A DNA stretch of 64,000 nt, taken from Mycolicibacterium pyrenivorans (GTDB taxonomy: Bacteria > Actinomycetota > Actinomycetes > Mycobacteriales > Mycobacteriaceae). The notes under the pieces are model-generated. The model was given only the letters and a program-made list of their open reading frames with translations, was not told where the DNA came from and did not search any database. The position numbers and the translations under genes were made by a program. The stretch spans positions 55,064 through 119,063 of the forward strand of contig NZ_JACKSH010000277.1 of the NCBI RefSeq assembly GCF_025821625.1, in the 5' to 3' direction. Positions 1 through 9,068 of this stretch are shown piece by piece (the stretch's first letter is position 1; every line of letters begins with the position of its first letter).

Positions 1-1
1 C

Positions 2-202
2 GCCGAATACCGCACCCCCACCGGAGCGGTCTACCACTCCACCGCCCCACCACTACCCGGACCACCAATCCGACGACGAGTCAGCCTCATCGAAGGCCGA
101 CTCTCCACCGCCCCACCACTACCCGGACCACCAATCCGACGACGAGTCAGCCTCATCGAAGGCCGACTCAGCATCGACCTCGTCACCTTCGACGCCGCCT
201 AG
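2..202 (+). CDS. C-terminal end of a DUF222/HNH-endonuclease-like protein (partial)
   Basis: The reading frame is open from the left edge to a TAG at 200-202. The visible tail contains YRTPTGAVYHSTAPPLPGPP followed by a basic RRRVSLIEGRLS stretch and ends in DLVTFDAA. The PTG-x-x-Y element resembles the end of the abundant actinobacterial 13E12-type DUF222 proteins that carry an HNH nuclease motif; this is a family resemblance only, because the catalytic part lies outside the window. A 22-residue block (TAPPLPGPP to EGRLS) occurs twice in tandem, matching an exact 66-bp DNA duplication. Function is not assigned. Confidence 0.5.
   Translation, partial: AEYRTPTGAVYHSTAPPLPGPPIRRRVSLIEGRLSTAPPLPGPPIRRRVSLIEGRLSIDLVTFDAA
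38..169. repeat. 66-bp perfect tandem duplication inside the partial gene
   Basis: Positions 38-103 and 104-169 are identical (they begin tccaccgccccaccactacc and end ggccgactc). The unit is a multiple of three, so the frame stays open and 22 residues are duplicated. It could be recent slippage or an assembly artefact. Confidence 0.9.
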
Positions 203-219
203 CGTCGCCGAAGGGATCG

Positions 220-1233
220 TCAGACGGCCTCCGGATCGTCGGCGAACGCGTCGGCTGCCCGCTGCGCCAACTCGATCGCTGTGCGCGCCCACGCCGACGT
301 TGCCGCGGCCAGCCCGCAGCTCGGGGTGACACCGATGCGGTCACGAAGGACCGAACGCGCGAACCCGAGCCGATCGGTCACCCCCGCCACCGTCGCCGCG
401 ATCTGTTCGGCCGTCGGAGGTGTCCCCGGTGGCGGCGTGGTCGGCACGGCGCCAAGCAGGACGGTTCGTCCCGACTCGACGAACTCGCCGACCCCGTCCA
501 GATCGGCGGCGGTCAGGGTGTGCACATCCACCGAAACCGCGGCGATAGTGCTGCGCTGCAACAACTTCCACGGCAACCCAGCAGCGCAACTGTGCACCGC
601 GACGTCCCCACCCACCACGGCGGCACACTCGCCGAGGAGTTCGGTGACCACCGCCTCGTCCACCGGATGCACCGGGGACAGACTCGTCACGCCCGTCAGC
701 CGGCCCGCCAGCGCCGCCTGCAGCGACGGCTCGTCCAATTGGACGACCACCGGCGTGTCCAACCGTCGGGCCAGTTCCGCGCGGTGTGCTGCCAGTCCCT
801 CGGCCAAAGACCTCGCCAGGTCCCGTACCGCCCCGGGGTCGGTGATCGCGCGATGCCCGCCGGGCAACTCCAGGTGCGCGGCCAGCGTGACCGGGCCGGG
901 GGCCTGCACCTTGACGGTGCGGCCGCCGCCGCGCAGTCCGGCGGTCTCCCAGGCCTCCTCGAGTGCGTCGATGTCCTCGTCGAGCAGGCTGACCGCCCTC
1001 AGGGTCGCCGACCTCCTGCCGGTCGCGATGCGGTATCCGCGAGGGACCGTGTCGATGGCGATGTCCACCAGAAGCGCACCGGCACGGCCGATCATGTCGG
1101 CACCGACACCACGGTCGGGTAGCTCGACGAGATGTGGCAGGCGGTGCAATTCGCCGACCACCACTTCGGCGGCCTCGCGCGCGGACGAACCCGGCCAGGA
1201 TCCGACGCCGGTGGCGGTGGCGAAAGCAGTCAC
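220..1233 (-). CDS. Cobalamin-independent methionine synthase (MetE) C-terminal-like protein, Rv3015c type
   Basis: The predicted 337-residue protein resembles the C-terminal (catalytic, zinc-binding) half of MetE-type methyltransferases. It has VQLDEPSLQ near the middle, HSCAAG as a His-x-Cys zinc-ligand motif and a later VTPSCGL cysteine. It lacks the N-terminal half of full MetE, so it is probably a methyltransferase with a different methyl donor or acceptor; the substrate is unknown. I chose the GTG at 1231-1233 (VTAFATATGVGSWPG), because residues upstream of it look like noise and the resulting length suits the mycobacterial family. It is divergent from the lipoprotein gene at 1270, with only 36 bp between starts. 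Confidence 0.75.
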   Translation of the reverse strand: MTAFATATGVGSWPGSSAREAAEVVVGELHRLPHLVELPDRGVGADMIGRAGALLVDIAIDTVPRGYRIATGRRSATLRAVSLLDEDIDALEEAWETAGLRGGGRTVKVQAPGPVTLAAHLELPGGHRAITDPGAVRDLARSLAEGLAAHRAELARRLDTPVVVQLDEPSLQAALAGRLTGVTSLSPVHPVDEAVVTELLGECAAVVGGDVAVHSCAAGLPWKLLQRSTIAAVSVDVHTLTAADLDGVGEFVESGRTVLLGAVPTTPPPGTPPTAEQIAATVAGVTDRLGFARSVLRDRIGVTPSCGLAAATSAWARTAIELAQRAADAFADDPEAV

Positions 1234-1269
1234 TCGATCGACCCTATTCGACGGTCTAGTGTCGTGCCT

Positions 1270-1908
1270 ATGACGGCCCGGCTGTGCACGTCGGCTCTGT
1301 GCGCCGCAGCGATGCTGGTCGCCGGGTGTGCGCACAGCGTCGACGGCACCGCGGTCCGCACCCCGGCAGGCATCGACGAGGACTCCCGTTCACCGGTCGA
1401 CGTCGACACCGTCCTGCTGGAGCGGGCGCAGATGCAGGCCATCACCGGGGCGGGCGCGGACCTCACCGTCGTACCGGGAATGGAGAGCAAGACGCCCGTC
1501 GACATCGAATTGCTGCTGGAATCCGTTCCGCCGCAGTGTCAGTGGGTTTTCGCGGAGACGCAGGTCTTCGGCACCGAGGTCGAGGAGTTTCACAAGTCGA
1601 CGTTTCAGAACCCGCCGAAAGGTGGCCTGATCTCGCAGGCGGCCGCCGGCTACCGCGACAGCGATGTTGCGCGAGGGGCGTTCGACAACCTCGTCAGCCT
1701 GATCGAGGGATGCGGTGCGACCGGTTCGGGCCCCGCGATCGTGGGCGACGTGACGACCACGACGGACGCCGTCCACACCAGGCCCGGAAGCTGCGGCCGC
1801 GACTACCGGGTGAAGTCGGCTGTGCTGGTCGAGGTGACGTTCTGCGCCTTCCCCGATTCGGTTCCCGACATCGTCATGTCGAACATCCTCGCCAACGTGC
1901 CGGGCTGA
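1270..1908 (+). CDS. Lipoprotein with PknH-like sensor domain, LpqA-like
   Basis: The 212-residue product starts MTARLCTSALC, with a short signal peptide and lipobox LVAGC, so it should be a lipid-anchored envelope protein. The body (LLERAQMQAITGAGADL to the end) has the layout of the extracellular PknH-like sensor domain common in mycobacterial lipoproteins, including cysteines in PPQCQWVF, IEGCGATG, PGSCGRD and VTFCAFP that could form two disulfides. Its position beside the MetE-like gene and upstream of mnmA matches lpqA (Rv3016) in M. tuberculosis. The ligand is unknown. It converges with mnmA, with 12 bp between the two stops. Confidence 0.75.
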   Translation: MTARLCTSALCAAAMLVAGCAHSVDGTAVRTPAGIDEDSRSPVDVDTVLLERAQMQAITGAGADLTVVPGMESKTPVDIELLLESVPPQCQWVFAETQVFGTEVEEFHKSTFQNPPKGGLISQAAAGYRDSDVARGAFDNLVSLIEGCGATGSGPAIVGDVTTTTDAVHTRPGSCGRDYRVKSAVLVEVTFCAFPDSVPDIVMSNILANVPG

Positions 1909-1920
1909 CTCGACGGTCCG

Positions 1921-2994
1921 CTAGTACGCCTGCCGGATCGTGGCGCTGCCCACGACCTCGTCGCCGGCGGGGTCGGGTCGGTAGAGGACCAGGGTCTGGC
2001 CCGGGGCCACTCCGCGCAGCGGGTTGCGCAACTCGACCGTCAACGTGTCGTCGCGCAGTTCGGCGACCGCGTCGGCGATCCCGCCGTGGGCCCGCACCTG
2101 GACCACGCATTCCACCGGGCCGCCGGGTGCGGCGCCCGACGTGAACACCGGCGCCTCGCCGAGCAATGTGGTGACCTCGAGGTCGGTGAGGTCGCCCACG
2201 TGCACGGTGCCGGTCTCGGCGTCGATCCCCGTCACATACCTCGGACGCCCGTCCGGGCCCGGACCGGCGATGCCGAGCCCCTTCCGCTGGCCGATGGTGA
2301 AGCCGTGCACGCCGTCATGCTCGGCCAGCACCGTCCCGGTGCCATCGACCACAGTGCCTCGGCGCACCCCGATGCGCGCCCCCAGGAATGCCCTGGTGTC
2401 GCCCGACGGGATGAAGCAGATGTCGTGGCTGTCGGCCTTCTGCGCCACCGACAGTCCGCGGCGGGCGGCCTCCTGCCGGATCTGCGACTTCGGGGTGTCA
2501 CCGATGGGGAACACCGCGTGCCGCAGCTGCTCGGCGGTGAGCACCGCCAGCACATAGGACTGGTCCTTGTCGCGGTCGACGGCCCGGCGCAGCCGGCCGT
2601 CGGACAACCGGGCGTAGTGGCCGGTGGCGAGTGCGTCGAAACCCAGAGCCAACGCGCGAGCGGCCAGGGCGGAGAACTTGATTCGTTCATTGCAGCGCAC
2701 GCAGGGGTTCGGCGTCTCCCCGCGGGCATAGGAGTCCACGAAGTCGTCGATCACGTCCTCTTGGAAGCGATCGGCGAAATCCCATACGTAGAAAGGGATG
2801 TCGAGCACATCGGCCACGCGGCGTGCGTCACCGGCATCCTCCTTCGAGCAGCACCCGCGAGATCCGGTGCGCAGCGTCCCTGGTGCCGAGGACAACGCCA
2901 GATGCACTCCCACGACGTCGTGTCCGGCGTCGACCATCCGTGCGGCGGCGACCGACGAATCCACGCCACCGCTCATCGCGACCAGCACCCGCAT
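1921..2994 (-). CDS. mnmA: tRNA-specific 2-thiouridylase MnmA
   Basis: The 357-residue enzyme thiolates U34 of tRNA Lys/Glu/Gln using sulfur relayed from a cysteine desulfurase. The P-loop SGGVDSS is near the N-terminus, and the catalytic cysteines are visible in [13 protein letters not shown] and [10 protein letters not shown]. The C-terminal beta-barrel ends [10 protein letters not shown] start it at the ATG at 2992-2994 ([10 protein letters not shown]). The reading frame stays open another 78 codons upstream, but only because it runs through a non-coding 30-bp repeat array that translates as repeated DERSREE. The sulfur donor gene iscS lies directly upstream on the same strand. Confidence 0.95.
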   Translation of the reverse strand: MRVLVAMSGGVDSSVAAARMVDAGHDVVGVHLALSSAPGTLRTGSRGCCSKEDAGDARRVADVLDIPFYVWDFADRFQEDVIDDFVDSYARGETPNPCVRCNERIKFSALAARALALGFDALATGHYARLSDGRLRRAVDRDKDQSYVLAVLTAEQLRHAVFPIGDTPKSQIRQEAARRGLSVAQKADSHDICFIPSGDTRAFLGARIGVRRGTVVDGTGTVLAEHDGVHGFTIGQRKGLGIAGPGPDGRPRYVTGIDAETGTVHVGDLTDLEVTTLLGEAPVFTSGAAPGGPVECVVQVRAHGGIADAVAELRDDTLTVELRNPLRGVAPGQTLVLYRPDPAGDEVVGSATIRQAY

Positions 2995-3010
2995 GGCTAC
3001 CGCAACCCTC

Positions 3011-3154
3011 TGCTCTTCGCGCGAGCGCTCATCGTGCCCTTGCTCTTCGCGCGAGCGCTCATCGTGCCCTTGCTCTTCGCGCGAGCGCTCATCGTGCTCA
3101 TGCTCTTCGCGCGAGCGCTCATCGTGCCCTTGCTCTTCGCGCGAGCGCTCATCG
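3011..3154. repeat. Five-copy 30-bp tandem repeat between iscS and mnmA
   Basis: Five units start at 3011, 3041, 3071, 3101 and 3131, each beginning tgctcttcgcgcgagcgctc. The third has a variant end (gtgctca) and the fifth is cut at about 3154. Each unit contains two overlapping palindromes, TCGCGCGA and GAGCGCTC. The iscS stop codon (tca at 3149-3151) lies inside the last unit. There are no spacers, so this is not a CRISPR. The same core occurs twice at 25380-25432. Confidence 0.9.
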
Positions 3155-4339
3155 GCCCGAACTCGCGAGCGCCGCCTGCCGGGCCCGCTCCACGGCCGCC
3201 GGAAGGACCTCGAGGACGGCGTCGACATCGGCGTCCGTACTGGTGTGGCCCAGCGACAGCCGCAGCGATCCGCGGGCGCTGACCGGGTCGGCGCCCATCG
3301 CGATCAGCACATGCGAGGGCTGCGCCATCCCGGCCGTACAGGCCGAGCCAGTCGAGCACTCGATCCCCTTGGCGTCCAACAACATCAGCAGGGAGTCGCC
3401 CTCGCATCCGCGGAACGTGAAATGTGTGTTGCCGGGCAGCCTGTCGGCCCCCGGTGCGCCGTTGAGGTAGACGTCGTCGATGGCTTCCAGCACACCGTCG
3501 ATCAGCCGGTCGCGCAGCGCCCGCAGACGCGTCCCGGTCGGTTCCATGGCCTCGACCGCGTCCCGGGCCGCGGCGGCCATTCCGACGACACCCGCAACAT
3601 CCTGTGTGCCCGAACGCACATCACGTTCCTGGCCGCCGCCGTGCAGTTGCGGCACGCAGGCGGTGTCGCGACGCAGCAGCAGCGCACCCGCGGCGGTGGG
3701 GCCGCCGAACTTGTGGGCGGCGATGCTCATCGCCGCCAGGCCGCTGGCGGCGAAGTCGACAGGGATCTGGCCGACGGCCTGGATCGCATCGCTGTGCATC
3801 GGGATTCCGAACTCGGCCGCGACCGCGGTCAGTTCGGCGATCGGCATGATCGTGCCGACCTCGTTGTTGGCCCACATCACCGAGATCAGCGCGACGTCGG
3901 ACGGGTCGCCGACGGCGGCGCGCAGCGCGGCAGGACTGACCGAGCCGACCTCGTCGACCTGCAGCCACGTCACCTCGGCGCCCTCGTGCTCGACGAGCCA
4001 CTCCACGGCGTCGAGGACCGCGTGATGTTCCACCGGGGTGGTGACGATACGACGCCGTTGCGGCGATGCATCGCGGCGCGCCCAGAAGATGCCCTTGACC
4101 GCGAGGTTGTCGCTTTCGGTGCCACCCGCGGTGAAGATCACCTCCGAGGGGCGCGCGCCGAGCAGGTTCGCCACCGTCTCCCGCGATTCCTCCAGCCTGC
4201 GCCGGGCCACTCGGCCCGAACCGTGCAGCGAGGAGGCGTTACCGACGGTGGCCAGCACAGCCGTCATCGCCTCGATCGCGGCGGGGCGCATCGGGGTGGT
4301 GGCGGCGTGGTCGAGATAGACCGGCGCGAGCGCAGACAT
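3149..4339 (-). CDS. iscS: Cysteine desulfurase (IscS/NifS family)
   Basis: The 396-residue PLP enzyme releases sulfur from cysteine as an enzyme persulfide. The PLP-binding lysine sits in [12 protein letters not shown] and the active-site cysteine in [16 protein letters not shown]. The N-terminus [10 protein letters not shown] is typical of the family. Immediate proximity to mnmA suggests it supplies sulfur for tRNA thiolation, as assumed for Rv3025c, though it may also serve Fe-S cluster repair. Its 3' end runs into the 30-bp repeat array, which provides its stop codon. Confidence 0.92.
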   Translation of the reverse strand: MSALAPVYLDHAATTPMRPAAIEAMTAVLATVGNASSLHGSGRVARRRLEESRETVANLLGARPSEVIFTAGGTESDNLAVKGIFWARRDASPQRRRIVTTPVEHHAVLDAVEWLVEHEGAEVTWLQVDEVGSVSPAALRAAVGDPSDVALISVMWANNEVGTIMPIAELTAVAAEFGIPMHSDAIQAVGQIPVDFAASGLAAMSIAAHKFGGPTAAGALLLRRDTACVPQLHGGGQERDVRSGTQDVAGVVGMAAAARDAVEAMEPTGTRLRALRDRLIDGVLEAIDDVYLNGAPGADRLPGNTHFTFRGCEGDSLLMLLDAKGIECSTGSACTAGMAQPSHVLIAMGADPVSARGSLRLSLGHTSTDADVDAVLEVLPAAVERARQAALASSGR

Positions 4340-4383
4340 AACCGTTCCACAATAGCCGTCGCGACCCGGCCGACCCCATTCGC

Positions 4384-5250
4384 TCAGGCCACCAGCACGT
4401 GACCCTCACCGCAGCCGCCACCCGCCGCCCGCAGCGTCGGGGTGGTGTCGCCGCGCACGGCGGCCTCGCAGCGCGCCGCCAGCTCACGGCGATCCGACCC
4501 CGGCAGCTGCAACGACTCGACCCGGACATGGACCACGGTGCGCCGCGCGGTGACGATCCTGCGCAGCGACGACAGCAGCGTGTCCTCGCCGATGTAGGCC
4601 GCCACCGTCGACCGGCTGCCGTCGCGGTGGTGATAGCTCAGCCGCAACGGTTGCACGGGCCGACCTGCGTCGATGGCCGCCTGGAACATCGCGGGGCGGA
4701 ATGGTCCGAACGCCAGCCCGCACCACGTCGTGCCCTCCGGGAAGGCCACCACGGTGCGTCCGGCCCGCAGCCGGTCCGCAACGGCGCCCACGACCTCGGG
4801 AAGCCTGCGCAGGCTGCCGCGGTCGATCGGGATGACCTTCATCAACCTCGCGAGGGCGCCCAGGCCCGGCCAGCCGACCATCTCCGACTTCGCGACGAAG
4901 GAGCCCGGCATCACCGCACCGATGACGAAGATGTCCACCCAGGACACATGGCCGCTGACCACGAGCACTCCCGGCACGTTGCGAATGGGCCCGCCGGACA
5001 CGGTGATCCGGATTCCCAGGCTCGCCAGCACGAGCCGGCAACAGCCGCGTTGAAAGTGGGACCGTGCGGGCACCGGGAGGGCGAGCAGCGGAAGCACCGG
5101 CAGCAGCAGCACTGCCAGGACGGTGCGCACCACGACACGAAGCGCGACGGCCATCCGCCGTCCCGGCGACGCGTCGCCTGCCCGGATGCATCCGGACCCG
5201 CAGGAAGCCCGGGGCAGCCAGGCGTGCTCGGGCGCCTCGGTGACGGTCAC
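4384..5250 (-). CDS. 1-acyl-glycerol-3-phosphate acyltransferase-like (PlsC family), Rv3026c type
   Basis: The predicted 288-residue membrane acyltransferase has a hydrophobic N-terminal segment ([20 protein letters not shown]) and the HX4D catalytic motif in [11 protein letters not shown]. The substrate-binding FPEGT is in [12 protein letters not shown]. It should transfer acyl groups in phospholipid or ornithine-lipid-like synthesis at the inner face of the membrane; the exact acceptor is not known. I use the GTG at 5248-5250, which overlaps the TGA of the upstream GNAT gene as GTGA, so the two are probably translationally coupled. Confidence 0.85.
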   Translation of the reverse strand: MTVTEAPEHAWLPRASCGSGCIRAGDASPGRRMAVALRVVVRTVLAVLLLPVLPLLALPVPARSHFQRGCCRLVLASLGIRITVSGGPIRNVPGVLVVSGHVSWVDIFVIGAVMPGSFVAKSEMVGWPGLGALARLMKVIPIDRGSLRRLPEVVGAVADRLRAGRTVVAFPEGTTWCGLAFGPFRPAMFQAAIDAGRPVQPLRLSYHHRDGSRSTVAAYIGEDTLLSSLRRIVTARRTVVHVRVESLQLPGSDRRELAARCEAAVRGDTTPTLRAAGGGCGEGHVLVA

Positions 5251-6092
5251 GAGACAGCCCTGTCGACGATCGCGGCGGCGGCGCCCGCCGACCGCAGCCT
5301 GCGCAGGTAGCGGGTGTCGGCGTGGCGCTTGTCCAGCAGTGCCGGGAAGTCGCCGACTCCGAAATCCGGGTCGTGGGCGGGTTCTCCGCAGACCTGAGCC
5401 CCGAGCCGCAGATAGCCACGCATCAGCGGTGGTATCGAGACGCGCGGCGGCGGGTCGATGTCGTCGAGGCCGCGACCGTCGACGACGACGGGCCGGTAGG
5501 GATGGACCGTGTACTCGGCGGGGGCCGCGTGACGTCGCATGACGAAGTCGCGAACACCCCGCAACCGGCTGCCCGGACCGCTCCCGCCCTCCGGATCCAG
5601 GACGGGCACCGAGACGCACCCGGTCACGTAGTCGTAGCCGCTGTGGTCGAGGTAGGCGAGAATCCCGGCCCACATCAGCAGCACCACGGCACCGTTGCGG
5701 TGGCCGTCGCGCACGACGGCGCGGCCCATCTCCACCAGTGAGGGCCGCAGCGGGTCGAGTGCGGAGACCTCGAATTCGGTTGCCGTGTAGAGACCCCCGG
5801 CGGCGATCGCCCCGGGCGGCGGCAGCATCCGGTAACAACCCACCAGTTCGCCGGTGTCGTCGTCGCGGACAAGCAGGTGATCGCAGAACTCGTCGAAGCG
5901 GTCGGCGTCCAGGCCATCCGATCGGTTGTCGCTGCTCAATGCGAAGCCCGGCTCCGAGGTGAACACGTCGTAGCGCAGGCGCTGCGCCGCCTCGATCGAT
6001 TCGGCGTCGGTGCACAGCAGCATGGAATACCGGGGGGCCGAGCCCGCCGGAGCAGAGGTGTCGGCTGGGATGAGTACAGAAGCAGTGCTCAT
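5247..6092 (-). CDS. GNAT-fold N-acyltransferase (ornithine-acyltransferase-like), Rv3027c type
   Basis: The 281-residue protein belongs to the Acetyltransf_5/OlsB-like branch, seen in RLRYDVFTSEPGF, the central GELVGCYRMLPP and EMGRAVV. Members of this branch typically place a 3-hydroxyacyl or acyl group on an amine such as ornithine, and the partner PlsC-like enzyme adds a second acyl group. That two-step model for this pair is inference. The start is the ATG at 6090-6092 (MSTASVLIP), preceded by AGG; a GTG three codons upstream is less likely. It ends in a 4-bp overlap with the acyltransferase gene. Confidence 0.8.
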   Translation of the reverse strand: MSTASVLIPADTSAPAGSAPRYSMLLCTDAESIEAAQRLRYDVFTSEPGFALSSDNRSDGLDADRFDEFCDHLLVRDDDTGELVGCYRMLPPPGAIAAGGLYTATEFEVSALDPLRPSLVEMGRAVVRDGHRNGAVVLLMWAGILAYLDHSGYDYVTGCVSVPVLDPEGGSGPGSRLRGVRDFVMRRHAAPAEYTVHPYRPVVVDGRGLDDIDPPPRVSIPPLMRGYLRLGAQVCGEPAHDPDFGVGDFPALLDKRHADTRYLRRLRSAGAAAAIVDRAVS

Positions 6093-6185
6093 AGCCTGCA
6101 CGTTCGCTGAGCCGGTCGGCGGGCCGGCAATCGGTGCGTGACGTGTTCGTGAGCGCTGGGTGACGGTTCGGGGCCGACCGATGCG

Positions 6186-6225
6186 CGAAGGCCCCCATCC
6201 CGGTGCTTGGGGATGGAGGCCTTCG
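6186..6225 (-). terminator. Stem-loop terminator after etfA
   Basis: The arm cgaaggcccccatccc (6186-6201) pairs with gggatggaggccttcg (6210-6225), a 16-bp stem with one mismatch and an 8-nt loop. It lies 23 bp past the etfA stop. There is no U-run, which is common for mycobacterial terminators. Confidence 0.65.
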
Positions 6226-6247
6226 GCGTCTGGTTACCTGGCGGCGA

Positions 6248-7204
6248 TCAGCCCTTGCGCTTCTTGACCGCCTCGGTCAGCTGCGGGGTCACCTTGAACA
6301 GGTCGCCCACGATGCCGAGGTCGGCGATCTCGAAGATCGGCGCCTCTTCATCCTTGTTGACCGCGATGATCGTCTTGGACGTCTGCATGCCCGCGCGGTG
6401 CTGGATCGCCCCGGAGATACCCAGCGCGATGTAGAGCTGCGGGGACACGGTCTTACCGGTCTGACCGACCTGGAACTGGCCCGGGTAGTAGCCGGAGTCG
6501 ACCGCGGCGCGGGATGCGCCGACTGCGGCGCCGAGGGAGTCCGCCAACTCTTCGACGATGCCGAAGTTGTCGGCGCTGCCGACACCGCGGCCACCGGACA
6601 CGACGACCGTCGCCTCGGTCAGCTCGGGGCGGTCACCGGCGACGGCCGGCTCACGCGAGGTGATCTTGGTCGCATTCTCGGCCTGCGCCGGCACCTCGAC
6701 GGAGACGACCTCACCGGCACCGTCAGCGGGCTCGGCTTCGATGGCACCGGGGCGCACCGTGATGATCGGGGCGTCACCGACGGTCTCGGCCTCCACGGTG
6801 TAGGCGCCACCGAAGATCGAGTGGATGCCCTTGGGGCCCGCCTGGACCTCGACGACGTCGCCGAGCAGCCCGGAGCCGATGCGGGCGGCCAGCCGACCGG
6901 CGATCTCCTTGCCGTCGGCGCTGGCGGCGAGGATCACACCAGCGGGGCTGGCGGACTCGGCCAGCGAGCCCAGCACGTCCACGTAGGGGGTGATCAGGTA
7001 GTTCTCTGCGTCGTCGGACTCTGCGACGTAGATCTTCGCGGCGCCGGCCGCCTTGAGCCCTTCGGTGAGCGGTTCGGCCGTGCCCGGCTTGCCCACCACC
7101 ACGGCGGAGGGCTCACCCAGCGCACGGGCGGCGGTGATCAGTTCTGCGGTGACCTTTTTCAGCGCACCTTCGGCGTGCTCGACGAGCACGAGTACTTCAG
7201 CCAT
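6248..7204 (-). CDS. etfA: Electron transfer flavoprotein alpha subunit (EtfA/FixB)
   Basis: The 318-residue alpha subunit carries the FAD. The signature region is [14 protein letters not shown], then [20 protein letters not shown] and [14 protein letters not shown], all in the C-terminal FAD domain. It pairs with EtfB encoded 55 bp upstream and passes electrons from acyl-CoA dehydrogenases to the respiratory chain. The start ATG at 7202-7204 gives [10 protein letters not shown], the expected first strand. A stem-loop follows the stop codon. Confidence 0.95.
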   Translation of the reverse strand: MAEVLVLVEHAEGALKKVTAELITAARALGEPSAVVVGKPGTAEPLTEGLKAAGAAKIYVAESDDAENYLITPYVDVLGSLAESASPAGVILAASADGKEIAGRLAARIGSGLLGDVVEVQAGPKGIHSIFGGAYTVEAETVGDAPIITVRPGAIEAEPADGAGEVVSVEVPAQAENATKITSREPAVAGDRPELTEATVVVSGGRGVGSADNFGIVEELADSLGAAVGASRAAVDSGYYPGQFQVGQTGKTVSPQLYIALGISGAIQHRAGMQTSKTIIAVNKDEEAPIFEIADLGIVGDLFKVTPQLTEAVKKRKG

Positions 7205-7259
7205 GGGTTTCGTTTGCCTCTATGTCTGTCAGTGGATGGGAGATCAATCGAATGATCTG

Positions 7260-8051
7260 CTAGATGATTTTCTGAGCGACCAGGTACTCGGCGATCTTGG
7301 TGCCGCCGTCGCCTTCGTCGGTGACCTTCTCGCCCGCGGTCTTGGGCGGCTTGGGGGTCGAGGTCAGCACCTTGGAACCGGCGTTCGCGACGCCGACCTC
7401 GTCAGCCTCGACACCGATCTCGGCCAGTGTCAGGGTGGTGACTTCCTTCTTCTTGGCGGCCATGATGCCCTTGAAGGACGGGAAGCGGGGCTCGTTGATC
7501 TTCTCGTTGACGCTCACCACTGCGGGCAGTGAGGCCTCGAGCGTGAACACGCCGTCGTCGGTCTCGCGCTCGCCGGTGACCTTGCCGTTCTCGACGGTCA
7601 GCTTGCGCACGTGCGTCAACTGGGGCAGACCGAGGTACTCGGCGATGATGGCCGGCACCGCGCCGCCGGTGCCGTCGGTGGCCTCGTTGCCGGCGATGAC
7701 CAATTCGGTGCCCTCGATGGTGCCCAGCGCGCGGGCCAGGGCCCAGCCGGTCTGCACCATGTCGGAGCCGTGCATGCCCTCGTCGACCAGGTGCACGGCC
7801 TTGTCGGCACCCATCGACAGGGCCTTGCGGATCGCCTCGGTGGCGCGCTCGGGACCGGCGGTCAGGACCGTCACGGTGCTGTCGCCGCCTTCACGCTCCT
7901 TGATGAGCAGCGCCTCCTCGACCGCGCGCTCGTTGATCTCGTCGAGCACGGCGTCGGCGGCCTCGCGGTCGAGGGTCCAATCACCCTCGGACAGCTTGCG
8001 CTCCGACCACGTGTCTGGGACCTGTTTGATCAGGACCACGATGTTCGTCAT
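7260..8051 (-). CDS. etfB: Electron transfer flavoprotein beta subunit (EtfB/FixA)
   Basis: The 263-residue beta subunit begins MTNIVVLIKQVPDTW, the usual family start, at the ATG 8049-8051; upstream residues in the same frame are not conserved. The AMP-binding loop region VIAGNEATDGTGGAVPA and the ETF-beta signature VSVNEKINEPRFPSFKGIMAAKKK are intact. It forms the heterodimer with EtfA downstream. A perfect 16-bp palindrome at 8124-8139 lies 73 bp upstream and is a candidate operator for fatty-acid-linked control. Confidence 0.95.
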   Translation of the reverse strand: MTNIVVLIKQVPDTWSERKLSEGDWTLDREAADAVLDEINERAVEEALLIKEREGGDSTVTVLTAGPERATEAIRKALSMGADKAVHLVDEGMHGSDMVQTGWALARALGTIEGTELVIAGNEATDGTGGAVPAIIAEYLGLPQLTHVRKLTVENGKVTGERETDDGVFTLEASLPAVVSVNEKINEPRFPSFKGIMAAKKKEVTTLTLAEIGVEADEVGVANAGSKVLTSTPKPPKTAGEKVTDEGDGGTKIAEYLVAQKII

Positions 8052-8123
8052 GAGTCTGGTTCGTCCTCCTCGAAGGGGCCGGTGACCGGCCTGCAATACC
8101 ACGTTTCAAGCAACCACCACCAT

Positions 8124-8139
8124 GTTACCCGTGGGTAAC
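8124..8139. promoter_or_regulatory. Palindromic operator candidate in the etfB / Rv3030-like divergent region
   Basis: GTTACCC-GT-GGGTAAC is a perfect 7-bp inverted repeat with a 2-bp centre, in the 207-bp gap between divergent etfB and the methyltransferase gene. A TetR-family operator is likely from the shape; the regulator is unknown. Confidence 0.5.
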
Positions 8140-8258
8140 TTATGCTGGCTCGCAGAAACACCATAGCTGGTCGAAGTTTGTGATTCGTCAACCCTGCGGA
8201 CAGCCCGGGTCCGACGAACAGTTCGCCTCCGGACGGTTACGGGTTAGCCTGCCTTCCA

Positions 8259-9068
8259 ATGAGCGCATCTGTTACCGGATCGACGGAGCCCGGCCAGGCT
8301 TGCGCGGCAGCCCCCATGGCGCTGACCGGCGAGCGGACCGTGCCCGGACTGGCCGAGGAGAACTACTGGTTCCGCCGCCACGAGGTGGTCTACCGGCGCC
8401 TCGTCGACCGCTGCATCGACCGCGACGTGCTGGAGGCCGGTTCCGGTGAGGGCTACGGCGCCGATCTGATCGCCGACGTGGCCCGCCACGTGATCGGCCT
8501 CGACTACGACGAGTCCGCGGTCGCGCACGTCCGCGCGCGCTATCCCCGCGTCGACATGCGCCAGGGAAATCTCGCTCAGCTCCCGCTGTCGGACGGCGCT
8601 GTTGATGTGGTGGTCAACTTCCAGGTGATCGAACACCTGTGGGACCAGGGGCAGTTCGTCGCCGAATGCCTGCGGGTGCTCCGGCCCGGCGGGGTGCTGC
8701 TGATGTCGACCCCCAACCGCATCACCTTCTCCCCCGGCCGCGACACCCCCGTCAACCCGTTCCACACCCGCGAGCTCAACGCCGCGGAGCTCACCGAGTT
8801 GCTGGAGTCGGCGGGCTTCGACATCGACGGGGTATACGGGGTGTTCCATGGGGAGCGGCTCGCCGAGATCGACGCCCGTCACGGCGGATCGATCATCGAC
8901 GCCCAGATCGCCCGGGCACTGGCAGACGCACCGTGGCCGGCCGACCTGCTCGCCGACGTCGCGTCGGTCGGCATCGACGACTTCGACCTCGTCGCGGCCG
9001 GGGACGGCAGGGACAGCAGGACTATCGATGACAGCCTGGACCTGGTCGCGATCGCGGTGCGCCCGTGA
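8259..9068 (+). CDS. SAM-dependent methyltransferase, Rv3030 type (MGLP cluster)
   Basis: The 269-residue class I methyltransferase has the SAM-binding loop VLEAGSGEGYGADLI, the DYDESAV acidic position and LSDGAVDVVVNFQVIEHLW. It is the first gene of a tightly coupled trio with a GH57 branching enzyme and a glycosyltransferase. That arrangement matches the Rv3030-Rv3032 cluster linked to methylglucose lipopolysaccharide synthesis, so a sugar O-methylation role is plausible but not shown here. Start ATG 8259; its TGA overlaps the next gene's GTG (GTGA). Confidence 0.85.
   Translation: MSASVTGSTEPGQACAAAPMALTGERTVPGLAEENYWFRRHEVVYRRLVDRCIDRDVLEAGSGEGYGADLIADVARHVIGLDYDESAVAHVRARYPRVDMRQGNLAQLPLSDGAVDVVVNFQVIEHLWDQGQFVAECLRVLRPGGVLLMSTPNRITFSPGRDTPVNPFHTRELNAAELTELLESAGFDIDGVYGVFHGERLAEIDARHGGSIIDAQIARALADAPWPADLLADVASVGIDDFDLVAAGDGRDSRTIDDSLDLVAIAVRP

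Noticed and set aside
3011-3154. CRISPR array
   Set aside because: The repeats are directly adjacent with no spacers and no cas genes are nearby.
2798-4402. 534-codon plus-strand frame over iscS and the repeats
   Set aside because: It is antisense to iscS, and the repeat array gives an artificial Arg/Ser/Cys repeat. No family features.
4384-6198. 604-codon minus-strand frame covering both the acyltransferase and the GNAT region
   Set aside because: The upstream 300 codons are an out-of-frame shadow of the GNAT gene. The GTG at 5250 with its GTGA overlap marks the true start.
8244-8882. Minus-strand 212-codon frame opposite the Rv3030-like methyltransferase
   Set aside because: Shadow of a clearly functional gene on the plus strand.
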